NCBI GenBank assembly: GCA_900550025.1
Contig: URQP01000071.1
Coordinates: 1-14,314 of the forward strand
Direction of reading: 5' to 3'
Length of the DNA stretch: 14,314 nt
From: an uncultured Porphyromonadaceae bacterium
Lineage (GTDB): Bacteria; Bacteroidota; Bacteroidia; Bacteroidales; Muribaculaceae
Numbering within the stretch: the first letter of the stretch is position 1; each line of letters starts with the position of its first letter. A program made the position numbers and the translations under genes. Below the pieces are notes generated by a model. It worked only from the letters and a program-made list of their open reading frames with translations. It ran no database searches and was not told where the DNA came from. Of the stretch, positions 1 to 6,607 are shown in pieces.

Positions 1-933
1 ATAGTCGCCGTACGCTTTCGAGCGTTGCACCAACTGCCGCTCCAAGCCCTGCGCCACCCGCTCCAGCGAGTCCGCGTCGAGCGGACGCTCCGCTATGGGC
101 ATCTCGTACAGTTTATTGATTTGCAGACGCAGGTTTTTCAAATCGTTGTAGATATTCGCCACCTCCTCGTCGCCGCTTTCTTTCAATAGCGTGCTAAGCT
201 CCATTTCGCTGTGGAGCAGCAAGCCCTTGGCCATCAGCGCGCCGTTGTAGCCGTTCTCCGCAAGCGAGTCCGACGGCATGTCGTATGCAATCAAGTGGAT
301 AGTCCTCTCGAACCACGCCTTATATTTGTCCTAGAACAGATTCCTCTCCCTCGCCGTCAGGTCCGCGAAAGTCCTCCTCACAATCCCCGCCAACGCCTCT
401 GTCGCCTCAACGCAATACTTTATGGCATCGGCATTTCTGTTTAGTTTATTATAAATAGCCAAGAATACTAATGATAACGCATAGTACGGATGCTGCTTGC
501 CAAGTACTTTCTCGCATATATTCAACGCTTCATTACCAAATAGAACGGCATTATTGTAATCGCCTGAATAATAACAAGTCAATCCGATTTGCGACAGAGA
601 GTCGGACTTGACCGTAAGGCGGCGATCCACCGGAGCGAATTGGTAATTTGAATCAATACCGGCGGCAGTGAAAGTGTCGCCAAGTTGGTAGTAGCAGGAG
701 GCGAGCCACATGGAGGAATAGTCGCGGCGGTTGCTTGTGGAGTCCAATTGCGCTTTGTCGAGGCTGTCGGACTTGGCGAAGAGCGGTATGGCCTCGCGGT
801 ATTTCCCGGCGTTGTACAAATCAACGCCGGCGGCAAACAGCGCGTCCGACTTCGCCGACGGCTGCCATAGCATCTGCGCCACGGAGGAAACGGCAATCCC
901 TACTAATATAATCCCGAATATTATGCGCCTCAT
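1..933 (-). pseudogene. Secreted TPR/CHAT-domain protein, interrupted by in-frame TAG; partial at window edge
   Basis: Translation from ATG at 933 gives 200 residues: a signal peptide (about 1-19, ending SSVAQ), a first TPR-like unit (about 28-58), and a second TPR block near 110-185. A TAG at 331-333 stops the frame after RERNLF. The same frame then continues without another stop for 110 codons to base 1, and this part is clearly real protein. It carries the linker usual just before CHAT domains, including GYNGALMAKGLLLHSE, a stretch ending NKLYEMPIAERPLDADSLER, and RSKAYGDY. The CHAT domain proper (a caspase-like peptidase fold) would lie beyond the window. The stop probably replaces a Trp codon (TGG to TAG), judging from my memory of relatives. 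It could be a true nonsense mutation, an assembly error or a read-through site. The gene starts 32 bases after the stop of the upstream TPR gene, so it probably ends that operon. The family call is firm; the biological role is unknown. Confidence 0.8.
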
Positions 934-965
934 TAACAGCTTATCTTGAAACTGGTATGAAATGC

Positions 966-1931
966 TTAGGTATAGATGTTTTTCAGGAACGAGAGCAGGT
1001 TGAATTGTATCTGCTCTTCGTTTCTTTCTATGCGGGCGATTTCGTCGAGTTGGCGTTCAAGGTTGTGTTCTTCCGCATATTTGCGGGCGAATGCCAGCAG
1101 GCGTATGCCGGTCTCTTTGCGTGCCGGGATGTGCATCAAAGCTTCAGCCAGCCGTATGGATACCGTGAGGCAGCGTCCGTCGAATCCTTCGGCGACACGG
1201 CGGTTGAGGCGCAAGGCCTTGGTGAGGTATCTGACGGCTGTGCGATAGCGTCCGATGGCGAACAGTGTGGCGGCTTCTGCCGCTATCGAGTCGGAAAGCG
1301 CGTCGATGCAGTCGGCAAGTACGCCGCTGATTTCTCCCTCATGGCTGTCAACGGCTTTTTGAAGCAAGTCGAGCACGTGCAAGGTGCGTATCCGTGAACG
1401 GAAAATTTCGGTGATTACCGACGAGGCAATCACGATGTTCTCGAAATATTCTGTATGGCCCTTCTCTATGAGCTTACGGTAAATGGAGAGGCATTTCTCG
1501 ATTGACTTTTCGGCTTTCGAGCGGCTGTTGATGGCGTAGCATGCAAGTGCATAGTCGTAGAGCAGCGCGGCGGTCATGGCAAGAGCTGGAACGTCCTTTC
1601 GGGGAAGCGATGCAATATGCTCAAGGGCTTTTATGACACAGTCCATGGCCGATGTGTAGGAAGCTGCCCCTACATTAAGCCAAGCCCCTATCTGATAGAC
1701 AGAAGCTACGGTGGCGAGGTCGAAGATATGGCCGTCGTTCTCGATGCTGAAAGCCAGTTCCCGGTAAAGCTCCAAGGCTTTATCCGCATGCCCTTCTTTC
1801 ACTAATCCGATAATCCGGCACCGTGCGCATTCCAGTTGGCTGTCGTCGGCAGGTGTCATCGTTGCGTTTCCGGTTGTCCCTGTCGCTGTTCGGGGTGGCA
1901 ATATGGCCAAACGAAAAGGAATCTGTCTCAT
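966..1931 (-). CDS. Cytoplasmic TPR-like helical repeat protein
   Basis: The 321-residue product is almost entirely predicted helix with TPR-like spacing, for example KALELYRELAFSI, a unit containing YDYALACYAINSRSKAEKSI, and YRTAVRYLTKALRLNRRVAE. It has no signal peptide or membrane segment, so it is probably a cytoplasmic scaffold or protein-binding module; I recognise no enzymatic domain. The ATG at 1931 lies 7 bases after the stop of the PfkB-like gene, which favours co-transcription. The first 24 residues are rich in Pro, Arg and Thr and look unlike the rest, so the internal ATG at 1859 (residue 25, MTPADDSQ) is a credible alternative start; the bases before it include GGAAACG, a weak ribosome-binding match. 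The secreted TPR/CHAT gene follows 32 bases downstream. Function unknown. Confidence 0.75.
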   Translation of the reverse strand: MRQIPFRLAILPPRTATGTTGNATMTPADDSQLECARCRIIGLVKEGHADKALELYRELAFSIENDGHIFDLATVASVYQIGAWLNVGAASYTSAMDCVIKALEHIASLPRKDVPALAMTAALLYDYALACYAINSRSKAEKSIEKCLSIYRKLIEKGHTEYFENIVIASSVITEIFRSRIRTLHVLDLLQKAVDSHEGEISGVLADCIDALSDSIAAEAATLFAIGRYRTAVRYLTKALRLNRRVAEGFDGRCLTVSIRLAEALMHIPARKETGIRLLAFARKYAEEHNLERQLDEIARIERNEEQIQFNLLSFLKNIYT

Positions 1932-1938
1932 ATCGTGT

Positions 1939-2856
1939 TTATTTTAATGTTTTTACAAATTCTTCCGACACTACGTTTTCTCCGGTCGTTATGCTGTCGG
2001 CCGCGCATGCCGTGGCTAATTCCACGATGCGGCGCAAATCGTCGCTGCCGAGATTGTCCGGGCGGTGTGATGCTTCGCTGTCGAGCAGCCCTTTCACGAA
2101 GCCGGCACAAAAAGAGGCGTTCCACCCAAGCATGTTGGCCGGAACGTGGCTTGTGTGCTCTATTCTCAGTTTTTCGGACTGTGTACGCAGATAAATGTCG
2201 AGATTGCCGGAGGTGAATACAAAATTGCGGCAATAGAATGATATGTGTTCGTCGTAGCACTCTTCCGGGTCGCTTTTCCCGAAAATTTTCAGCATATCCG
2301 ACTCTCGAGCCATCACAATGTCGGCAAATTCCAGATTCTCGAGAATCGAAGGCATCACTCTTGTTATGCGGCTGCACAATTCCGGACGGAATCCGGGCAG
2401 ATAGATGGTTACGGCTTTGCGCTCCCTTGCATATTCGAGCAGTTCAAGCAGTGGCTTGCGCAACGACGCCTCGATTGACAGGTCGGAGCCGAAAACCACT
2501 ATGTCGCCCTCGTCGATATGCGGCCACAGCACGTCGAAACGTGTCGGCGGGTAGTTGGAGTAGCAGGAATACCGTTCGTTGCCGCTGTTGTCACGGAATA
2601 CGAGAGATACCTGCGACTGGCCTTCCGTGAAACGGTCGACCGATGCGGTGCCCACGTTGTTGCTTTCGAGAAATTTTATTACGGCATCGCCGGGAGCGTC
2701 CGTAGCGCATTCGCTCACGTATTCAGTGCTTACGCCCATCTTTCCGAGCGAAGCTGCCATATTGGCTATGCGTCCGCCGGCAAATGCTTTGACCGGTGTG
2801 TTTCCGGAAAAGACTACATCGAGCACGGCTTGTCCTATCGCTATAACTTTGCCCAT
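1939..2856 (-). CDS. PfkB-fold sugar kinase homologue, probable pseudokinase
   Basis: The 305-residue length and the N-terminus (D13, then GGRIANMAASLGKMG at 27-41) fit the ribokinase/PfkB family, which phosphorylates sugars and nucleosides with ATP. The region 170-195 with ADIVMARESDM resembles the usual Asn/Arg-x-x-Glu segment. Two signature sites are lost. The DPN-x-R-like motif reads YLPGFR at 152-157, so the Asp is Leu153 and the Asn is Gly155. The C-terminal GAGD motif reads LGWNASFCAG at 243-252; anchoring on F-x-A-G puts Ala247 at the catalytic Asp and Trp-Asn in place of the anion-hole Ala-Gly. The reading frame is intact with no stops, so this looks like selection for a non-catalytic role rather than decay, though that is inference. 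The gene sits 9 bases after the SIS isomerase gene and 7 bases before the TPR gene, probably in one operon. Confidence 0.85.
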   Translation of the reverse strand: MGKVIAIGQAVLDVVFSGNTPVKAFAGGRIANMAASLGKMGVSTEYVSECATDAPGDAVIKFLESNNVGTASVDRFTEGQSQVSLVFRDNSGNERYSCYSNYPPTRFDVLWPHIDEGDIVVFGSDLSIEASLRKPLLELLEYARERKAVTIYLPGFRPELCSRITRVMPSILENLEFADIVMARESDMLKIFGKSDPEECYDEHISFYCRNFVFTSGNLDIYLRTQSEKLRIEHTSHVPANMLGWNASFCAGFVKGLLDSEASHRPDNLGSDDLRRIVELATACAADSITTGENVVSEEFVKTLK

Positions 2857-2865
2857 ATCTGCTGC

Positions 2866-3480
2866 TTATTTTTCACTTTCCCCACGGCTTTTTTTACCGA
2901 GGTAGCCGCCGTGGTGGCGCATGGCGTACATCTCTTTCGTGAATCCGGTTGTTTTCATCACGCTGACTACCAGCACGTCGCCCATCACGGTCATCAGTGT
3001 GGTCGATGTTGTAGGGGTCAGCCCCAGCGGACACACTTCCGGCGAATTGCCGGTCCAGAGGCACACGTCGGCAATCGAGGCCAGCTCGCTGCCGTTGTTG
3101 CCGGTTATCACTATTATCTTCAGTTCCGGATTAAGATTTTTTGCCAAAGATACGAGTTCGATTATTTCGCGGGTCTTTCCGGAGTTGGAGAGCAGGAGCA
3201 TTATGTCGTTTTCCTGCATTATCCCGAGGTCGCCGTGTTGCGCCTCGCTCGGATGGAGGAACACCGACGGTATGCCTGTCGACGAGAATGTGGTGGCTAT
3301 GTTCATCGCTATTTGCCCGGCCTTTCCCATGCCTGAGGTAATAAGCTTGCCTTTGCGGTTCCACACTTGTTCCACTATCATCTCCACGGCGCGTCCGTAG
3401 CCGTCGGTCACCGGGATTGCTGCCACCGCGCGGCTTTCGGCCTCCAATATCTCGCGCATTGTTTGCTTTACGTCTGCCAT
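2866..3480 (-). CDS. kdsD: D-arabinose-5-phosphate isomerase, SIS-only KpsF/GutQ/KdsD family
   Basis: This enzyme should interconvert D-ribulose-5-phosphate and D-arabinose-5-phosphate, the first step towards Kdo for lipopolysaccharide, in the cytoplasm. The 204 residues cover a single SIS domain with the family signatures in order: SGMGKAGQIA (49-58), HPSEAQHGDLG (76-86), SNSGKTREI (98-106), CPLGLTPTTSTT (150-161) and MRHHGGYLGKK (187-197), whose His pair matches the conserved C-terminal His of the family. Classical KdsD/KpsF enzymes carry two more CBS domains and are about 320-330 residues long. Here the protein ends just after the SIS domain, and the next gene begins 9 bases later, so this is a genuine single-domain form, known in Bacteroides, rather than a truncation. 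The upstream thioesterase stops 9 bases before this start. GutQ-like paralogues cannot be excluded, but none is visible here. Confidence 0.88.
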   Translation of the reverse strand: MADVKQTMREILEAESRAVAAIPVTDGYGRAVEMIVEQVWNRKGKLITSGMGKAGQIAMNIATTFSSTGIPSVFLHPSEAQHGDLGIMQENDIMLLLSNSGKTREIIELVSLAKNLNPELKIIVITGNNGSELASIADVCLWTGNSPEVCPLGLTPTTSTTLMTVMGDVLVVSVMKTTGFTKEMYAMRHHGGYLGKKSRGESEK

Positions 3481-3489
3481 ATATGTAGT

Positions 3490-3987
3490 TTATCCTTTGT
3501 TTTCGTCCTGTCCTTCTTCGGAATGCTTGTCGAGCAGGTTGCCGCCTTCGTATTCCTTTATGGCTTTCACCCATTTTTCCGACAGCAGCGCCGAGCCTTT
3601 GCTTACCGGGTCGAACCCGACCATCACCGTGGCGCATTCGCTTTTTATCTCGTTGGTGACGGTGTTGACTATGCGCTGGTGCATCTTGAAGCTTTTCTCG
3701 TGTATAGACTCCACGCGTGTCACTACCGACACCGGCTCGCCGTAGTAGATGGGCGAGTAGAAGTTGCAATTCACGTTGGCTATCACGACATCCATCTTGT
3801 CCCAGTCCACGGCTCCGTGGCGCACTGTAGTGAAATATGCCGACTTGCCGAGGTCGTAGAAGCTGAAATATACCGAATTGTTGACGTGTCCCAGTACGTC
3901 AACGTCGTTGAAGCGCATCTGCACCGGCACCGAATGGCGGAAAGCCGGCGTATTTTTAATTTTCAAAGGTTTTTCTGTATCTTCCAT
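3490..3987 (-). CDS. Acyl-CoA thioesterase, 4HBT hotdog family
   Basis: The 165-residue product has the 4-hydroxybenzoyl-CoA thioesterase/YbgC/FadM signature RFNDVDVLGHVNNSVYF at 25-41, with the catalytic-type Asp30 and the LGHVNN turn, followed by a typical hotdog strand pattern to about residue 128. Such enzymes hydrolyse acyl-CoA thioesters in the cytoplasm; the actual substrate cannot be read from sequence. The last 25 residues are charged and probably disordered. The gene starts 16 bases after the stop of the DUF721 gene and stops 9 bases before the isomerase start, consistent with a single transcript. An acyl-ACP thioesterase is less likely because those are longer, double-hotdog proteins. 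Confidence 0.88.
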   Translation of the reverse strand: MEDTEKPLKIKNTPAFRHSVPVQMRFNDVDVLGHVNNSVYFSFYDLGKSAYFTTVRHGAVDWDKMDVVIANVNCNFYSPIYYGEPVSVVTRVESIHEKSFKMHQRIVNTVTNEIKSECATVMVGFDPVSKGSALLSEKWVKAIKEYEGGNLLDKHSEEGQDENKG

Positions 3988-4003
3988 TTTGTAAGTACTC
4001 TTT

Positions 4004-4294
4004 TCATCTGAATGCTATATCATCGATAACGTTTGCACCGGCCGCTTCGTTCAACCGGCGCACGAGCGACGAGCGGTTTATCATAAGGTCGTTGCGCAAT
4101 GGTGCGGATGTTATCACGACGTGCAGCACGCGGTTCCTGACGCGGCGGCGCAACGTCAGGCTGTTGATGTACGGGCCTACCACATCGCCCCACATCGACT
4201 CGAGGCGGCGTTCGTTGATGCTGTCGTCGAGTTCCGCAGGGTTGAGGTATTCCGACATTATCTCGCCAATCGTTTTAGCTTCGTTATGCTTCAT
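4004..4294 (-). CDS. DUF721 (DciA-like) protein
   Basis: The 96-residue protein spans the whole short DUF721 domain: an N-terminal helix (TIGEIMSEYLNPAELDDSIN), the W-x-x-VVGPYI motif at about 35-42, a strand containing LHVVITSAPLRNDL, and a C-terminal IDDIAFR strand resembling the common I(K/R)-x-I-x-(L/F)R ending. DUF721 includes DciA, which in many bacteria without DnaC assists loading of the DnaB replicative helicase; Bacteroidota copies are short like this one, and a DciA role here is inferred from family only. The gene is divergent from dnaX, another replication gene, across the intergenic region with the ATPase remnant. It is probably the first gene of the leftward operon. The stop is TGA, 16 bases before the thioesterase start. 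Confidence 0.85.
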   Translation of the reverse strand: MKHNEAKTIGEIMSEYLNPAELDDSINERRLESMWGDVVGPYINSLTLRRRVRNRVLHVVITSAPLRNDLMINRSSLVRRLNEAAGANVIDDIAFR

Positions 4295-4316
4295 TGCCGA
4301 TAATGGTAAACCTTTG

Positions 4317-4324
4317 CAAATTTA
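4317..4324 (-). promoter_or_regulatory. Possible -7 element for the DUF721-led operon
   Basis: Read on the minus strand, 4324-4317 is TAAATTTG, a full match to the Bacteroides -7 consensus TAnnTTTG, 22 bases before the ATG at 4294. No TTTG lies at the usual 19-21 base distance upstream; the nearest, at 4339-4336, is only 11 bases away. The position is right for a leaderless-to-short 5' UTR, but without a proper -33 the call is tentative. Confidence 0.4.
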
Positions 4325-4343
4325 CATCTTTCCCGCAAAAAAC

Positions 4344-4731
4344 TTACTTAACGAAGTCCCAAAAATTATCGGGAGTCACGGTCGTGGACGCGACATTGCC
4401 GTAACTGTCGGAAAAAGTTTCCGGGAGTTTGTTTTTTGCCTTGGCATTCCATTTAAATTCAAACGCTTTAAGTTGTCCATCCTGCTCTTCTATAAGGTCT
4501 ATCTCTTGCTGTTTGTGGGTTCTCTAGAAATACAGGTCGCTGTAGCTTTTTGTGTATGAATTTCTCTTTTTGCGTTCGCTCACCATCAGGTTTTCCCATA
4601 GCGTTCCGGTATCATTGCATGAATTTAATGGCGCATAATTGGATATTATCGCATTTATTTTTGGAGTCTGATGGATTCATCTCTACTTCTGGATATGTGC
4701 CATATATGAGCCGGTTTTCCAACATCCCTAT
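4344..4731 (-). pseudogene. Remnant of AAA/DUF4143-family ATPase gene
   Basis: Most of the gap between the DUF721 gene and dnaX is a decayed coding sequence. Read from 4725 leftward, one frame gives MLENRLIYGTYPEVEMNPSD, matching the segment after the AAA domain in DUF4143 ATPases (L-I-Y-G-x-Y-P-E-V). From about 4661 a different frame takes over and gives NAIISNYAPLN, then NDTGTLWENLMVSERKKRNS, YTKSYSDLYF, a TAG at 4524-4526, RTHKQQEIDLIEEQDG and AFEFKWNAKAKNKLPETF, ending in FWDFVK and a TAA at 4344-4346. This is the familiar C-terminal nuclease-like part of the family, where the TAG position is normally the Trp of FWRT. Roughly 110 residues are missing between the two blocks, and the AAA ATPase domain itself is gone. 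The gene is therefore non-functional: 5' truncation, internal deletion with frame change and a nonsense codon. Family members are common, often multicopy in Bacteroidales, of poorly known function. The stretch upstream to about 4779 is unassigned. Confidence 0.8.
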
Positions 4732-4779
4732 GGGGAAGGGTGGTTTTGATGTGCAACCCTTGCCTTGGCCGCCGGTAAA

Positions 4780-4820
4780 TTTGAAGTTCTTTGCTTTTCC
4801 TGTAACTTTGTGTATCTTTG
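4780..4820 (+). promoter_or_regulatory. Two overlapping dnaX promoters, offset 10 bp
   Basis: TTTG at 4780-4783 is followed after 19 bases by TAACTTTG (4803-4810). A second TTTG at 4790-4793 is followed, again after exactly 19 bases, by TATCTTTG (4813-4820). Both pairs match the Bacteroides -33 TTTG / -7 TAnnTTTG layout in full. The downstream one would start transcription near 4827 and give a leader of only about 13 bases before the ATG at 4841. Between them and the gene lies a two-codon ORF, ATG GCG TAA at 4831-4839. Confidence 0.65.
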
Positions 4821-4840
4821 TATACTCTCAATGGCGTAAT

Positions 4841-6607
4841 ATGGAAAAATATGTAGTTTCGGCACGGAAATACCGTCCTACGACGTTTAAGAGCATCGTG
4901 GGCCAGCATGCGTTGACAAAGACGCTGAAAAACGCTGTGCAGACCGGAAGGCTTGCGCATTCCTACCTGTTCTGCGGGCAGCGCGGGGTGGGTAAGACCA
5001 CCACGGCGCGCATCTTCGCGAAGGCAATCAACTGCGAGCATCTTACGGCCGACGGCGAACCGTGCAACGAGTGCGAGTCGTGCCGCGCTTTCAACGAGCA
5101 GCGTTCGCTGAACATAATAGAGATGGACGCGGCTTCCAATAATTCAGTGGACGAGATACGCGCCCTTACCGATCAGGTGCTTGTCCCGCCGATAACGGGA
5201 CGCTACCGGGTGTTCATCATCGACGAGGTGCACATGCTTTCGCAGGCGGCGTTCAACGCCTTTCTGAAAACGCTGGAGGAGCCGCCTTCGTATGTGATAT
5301 TCATACTCGCCACCACGGAGAAGCAAAAAATATTGCCGACGATATTGTCGCGGTGCCAGAAATACGATTTCCAAAGCATCACCCCGGCCGACATAGCGGA
5401 GCAGTTGCGGTATGTGGCCGACCATGAGGGTTATGCCACCGAGCCGGCCGGCTTGAACGTCATTGCGCAGAAGTCGGACGGTGCTATGCGCGACGCCCTT
5501 TCCATTTTCGACCAAGTGGCGGCCGCTTCGGGCGGGAATATCACGTATCAGGCCGTAATCGACAATCTCAACATACTCGACTACGATTATTATTTCCGTC
5601 TTATCGACGCTTTTCTTGCAGGGAGTGTGGAGCGGTCGCTGCTGATTTATAAGGAGGTGCGCGACCATGGGTTCGAGGGCAAGGTCTTTATCAACGGGCT
5701 TGCCAACCATTTCCGTGAATTGTTGGTGGCGCATAGTCCGGAGCTTGCGCCGTTGATGGAGGTCACGCCTGATGTCGAGGAGCGTTACCGCGGGCAGTCG
5801 GCGAAATGCAAGTTGCAGTTCATATATTCCGCTATGGAGCTTTGCAACAAGTGCGACCTCAGCTACCGTGACGCTACCAACAAGCAGTTTCTTGTGGAAT
5901 TGACGCTAATTAAGATTTGTCAGCTTACCGGCGGCTCGCCTTCTCCGGAACCCCAGCCGGGAATCAAAAAGATAGAAAGGACGCAGCAGGCTGCTGCGCA
6001 GCCGCAACAGGCGCAGGCTCACCAACCGGTTGCTCCGCAGCCGAAAGCGTCAGTCGCGCAGCCTGCTGTGCAGCAACAGAAACCGGCAGCCCAGCGGCCG
6101 GCGGCAGTGCCGGCTGCATCATCAAGCACGGCAACTGGCGTCAGGAAAATAGCGCCGCTCCCAAAATTGCATGGGTCGGTGGCCAATACGGCCGTTTCGG
6201 TCAGCGAGCCTGTAGAAGCGTATAATGCCGCGGCCGCGAGAAATACGCCGTACACTTATGAGAATCTGCTCGATGCGTGGAGGTCGTTCGTAAAGGACAA
6301 CCCTTCGGAAATAATTCTTGTAAATACAATCAAATCGGGTGACGCGCCTGTCGAGAAGTCGCATGGAGAATATGAGTTCGTTGTCGAGAACGAGGCTCAG
6401 CGCGAGATGTTCGAGAAGAAGAAGGCGATGTTGCTTAGTTATCTTTGCGACAAGCTCGGCAACGACGGTGTGCGTCTGCAAATAAAAGTGAGGGAAGCGG
6501 GAACAAGGGAAAAATTGTGGACGCAGAAAGAGCTTCTTACCGACATCATCGAGCGCAACCCGAAAGCCAAGACATTCATCGACAAATACCGTCTCGGTTT
6601 TGCCTGA
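4841..6607 (+). CDS. dnaX: DNA polymerase III clamp-loader subunit gamma/tau
   Basis: DnaX is the ATPase motor of the clamp loader that places the beta sliding clamp on primed DNA. The 588-residue product begins MEKYVVSARKYRPTTF, the usual DnaX N-terminus. It has Walker A GQRGVGKTT (46-54), a four-Cys zinc site (C65, C75, C78, C81), Walker B VFIIDEVH (124-131), sensor 1 LATTE (156-160), the SRC arginine-finger motif (170-172) and sensor 2 GAMRDAL (214-220). Domain III follows to about 362, then a Gln/Ala/Pro-rich linker (about 365-450), then a C-terminal tau-like domain. The frame stays open upstream to 4550, but that stretch is non-homologous, antisense to the ATPase remnant, and lies upstream of the promoters, so 4841 is the start. 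No convincing programmed-frameshift site for a separate gamma form is visible. The gene is divergent from the DUF721 gene and stops directly against the convergent membrane-protein gene. Confidence 0.96.
   Translation: MEKYVVSARKYRPTTFKSIVGQHALTKTLKNAVQTGRLAHSYLFCGQRGVGKTTTARIFAKAINCEHLTADGEPCNECESCRAFNEQRSLNIIEMDAASNNSVDEIRALTDQVLVPPITGRYRVFIIDEVHMLSQAAFNAFLKTLEEPPSYVIFILATTEKQKILPTILSRCQKYDFQSITPADIAEQLRYVADHEGYATEPAGLNVIAQKSDGAMRDALSIFDQVAAASGGNITYQAVIDNLNILDYDYYFRLIDAFLAGSVERSLLIYKEVRDHGFEGKVFINGLANHFRELLVAHSPELAPLMEVTPDVEERYRGQSAKCKLQFIYSAMELCNKCDLSYRDATNKQFLVELTLIKICQLTGGSPSPEPQPGIKKIERTQQAAAQPQQAQAHQPVAPQPKASVAQPAVQQQKPAAQRPAAVPAASSSTATGVRKIAPLPKLHGSVANTAVSVSEPVEAYNAAAARNTPYTYENLLDAWRSFVKDNPSEIILVNTIKSGDAPVEKSHGEYEFVVENEAQREMFEKKKAMLLSYLCDKLGNDGVRLQIKVREAGTREKLWTQKELLTDIIERNPKAKTFIDKYRLGFA

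Noticed and set aside
2518..3336. A 272-residue plus-strand open frame across the PfkB and isomerase genes
   Set aside because: It spans two well-supported minus-strand genes, and its composition is typical of an antisense shadow.
2866..3480. Isomerase truncated by loss of CBS domains
   Set aside because: The frame ends cleanly after the SIS domain, the next gene follows after 9 bases, and single-domain forms are known in Bacteroides.
4550..4840. N-terminal extension of dnaX by 97 residues in the same open frame
   Set aside because: It is antisense to the ATPase remnant, shows no DnaX homology, and lies upstream of or within the promoter elements; DnaX proteins begin at the MEKYVVSARKYRP-like sequence.
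5966..6225. Programmed frameshift in dnaX at ATC AAA AAG ATA, to make a gamma form
   Set aside because: The run is C followed by five A, not the A6G heptamer of E. coli nor the long A run of Thermus. A -1 shift would add about 85 low-complexity residues rather than stop. A +1 slip reaches TAG at once, but nothing else supports it.
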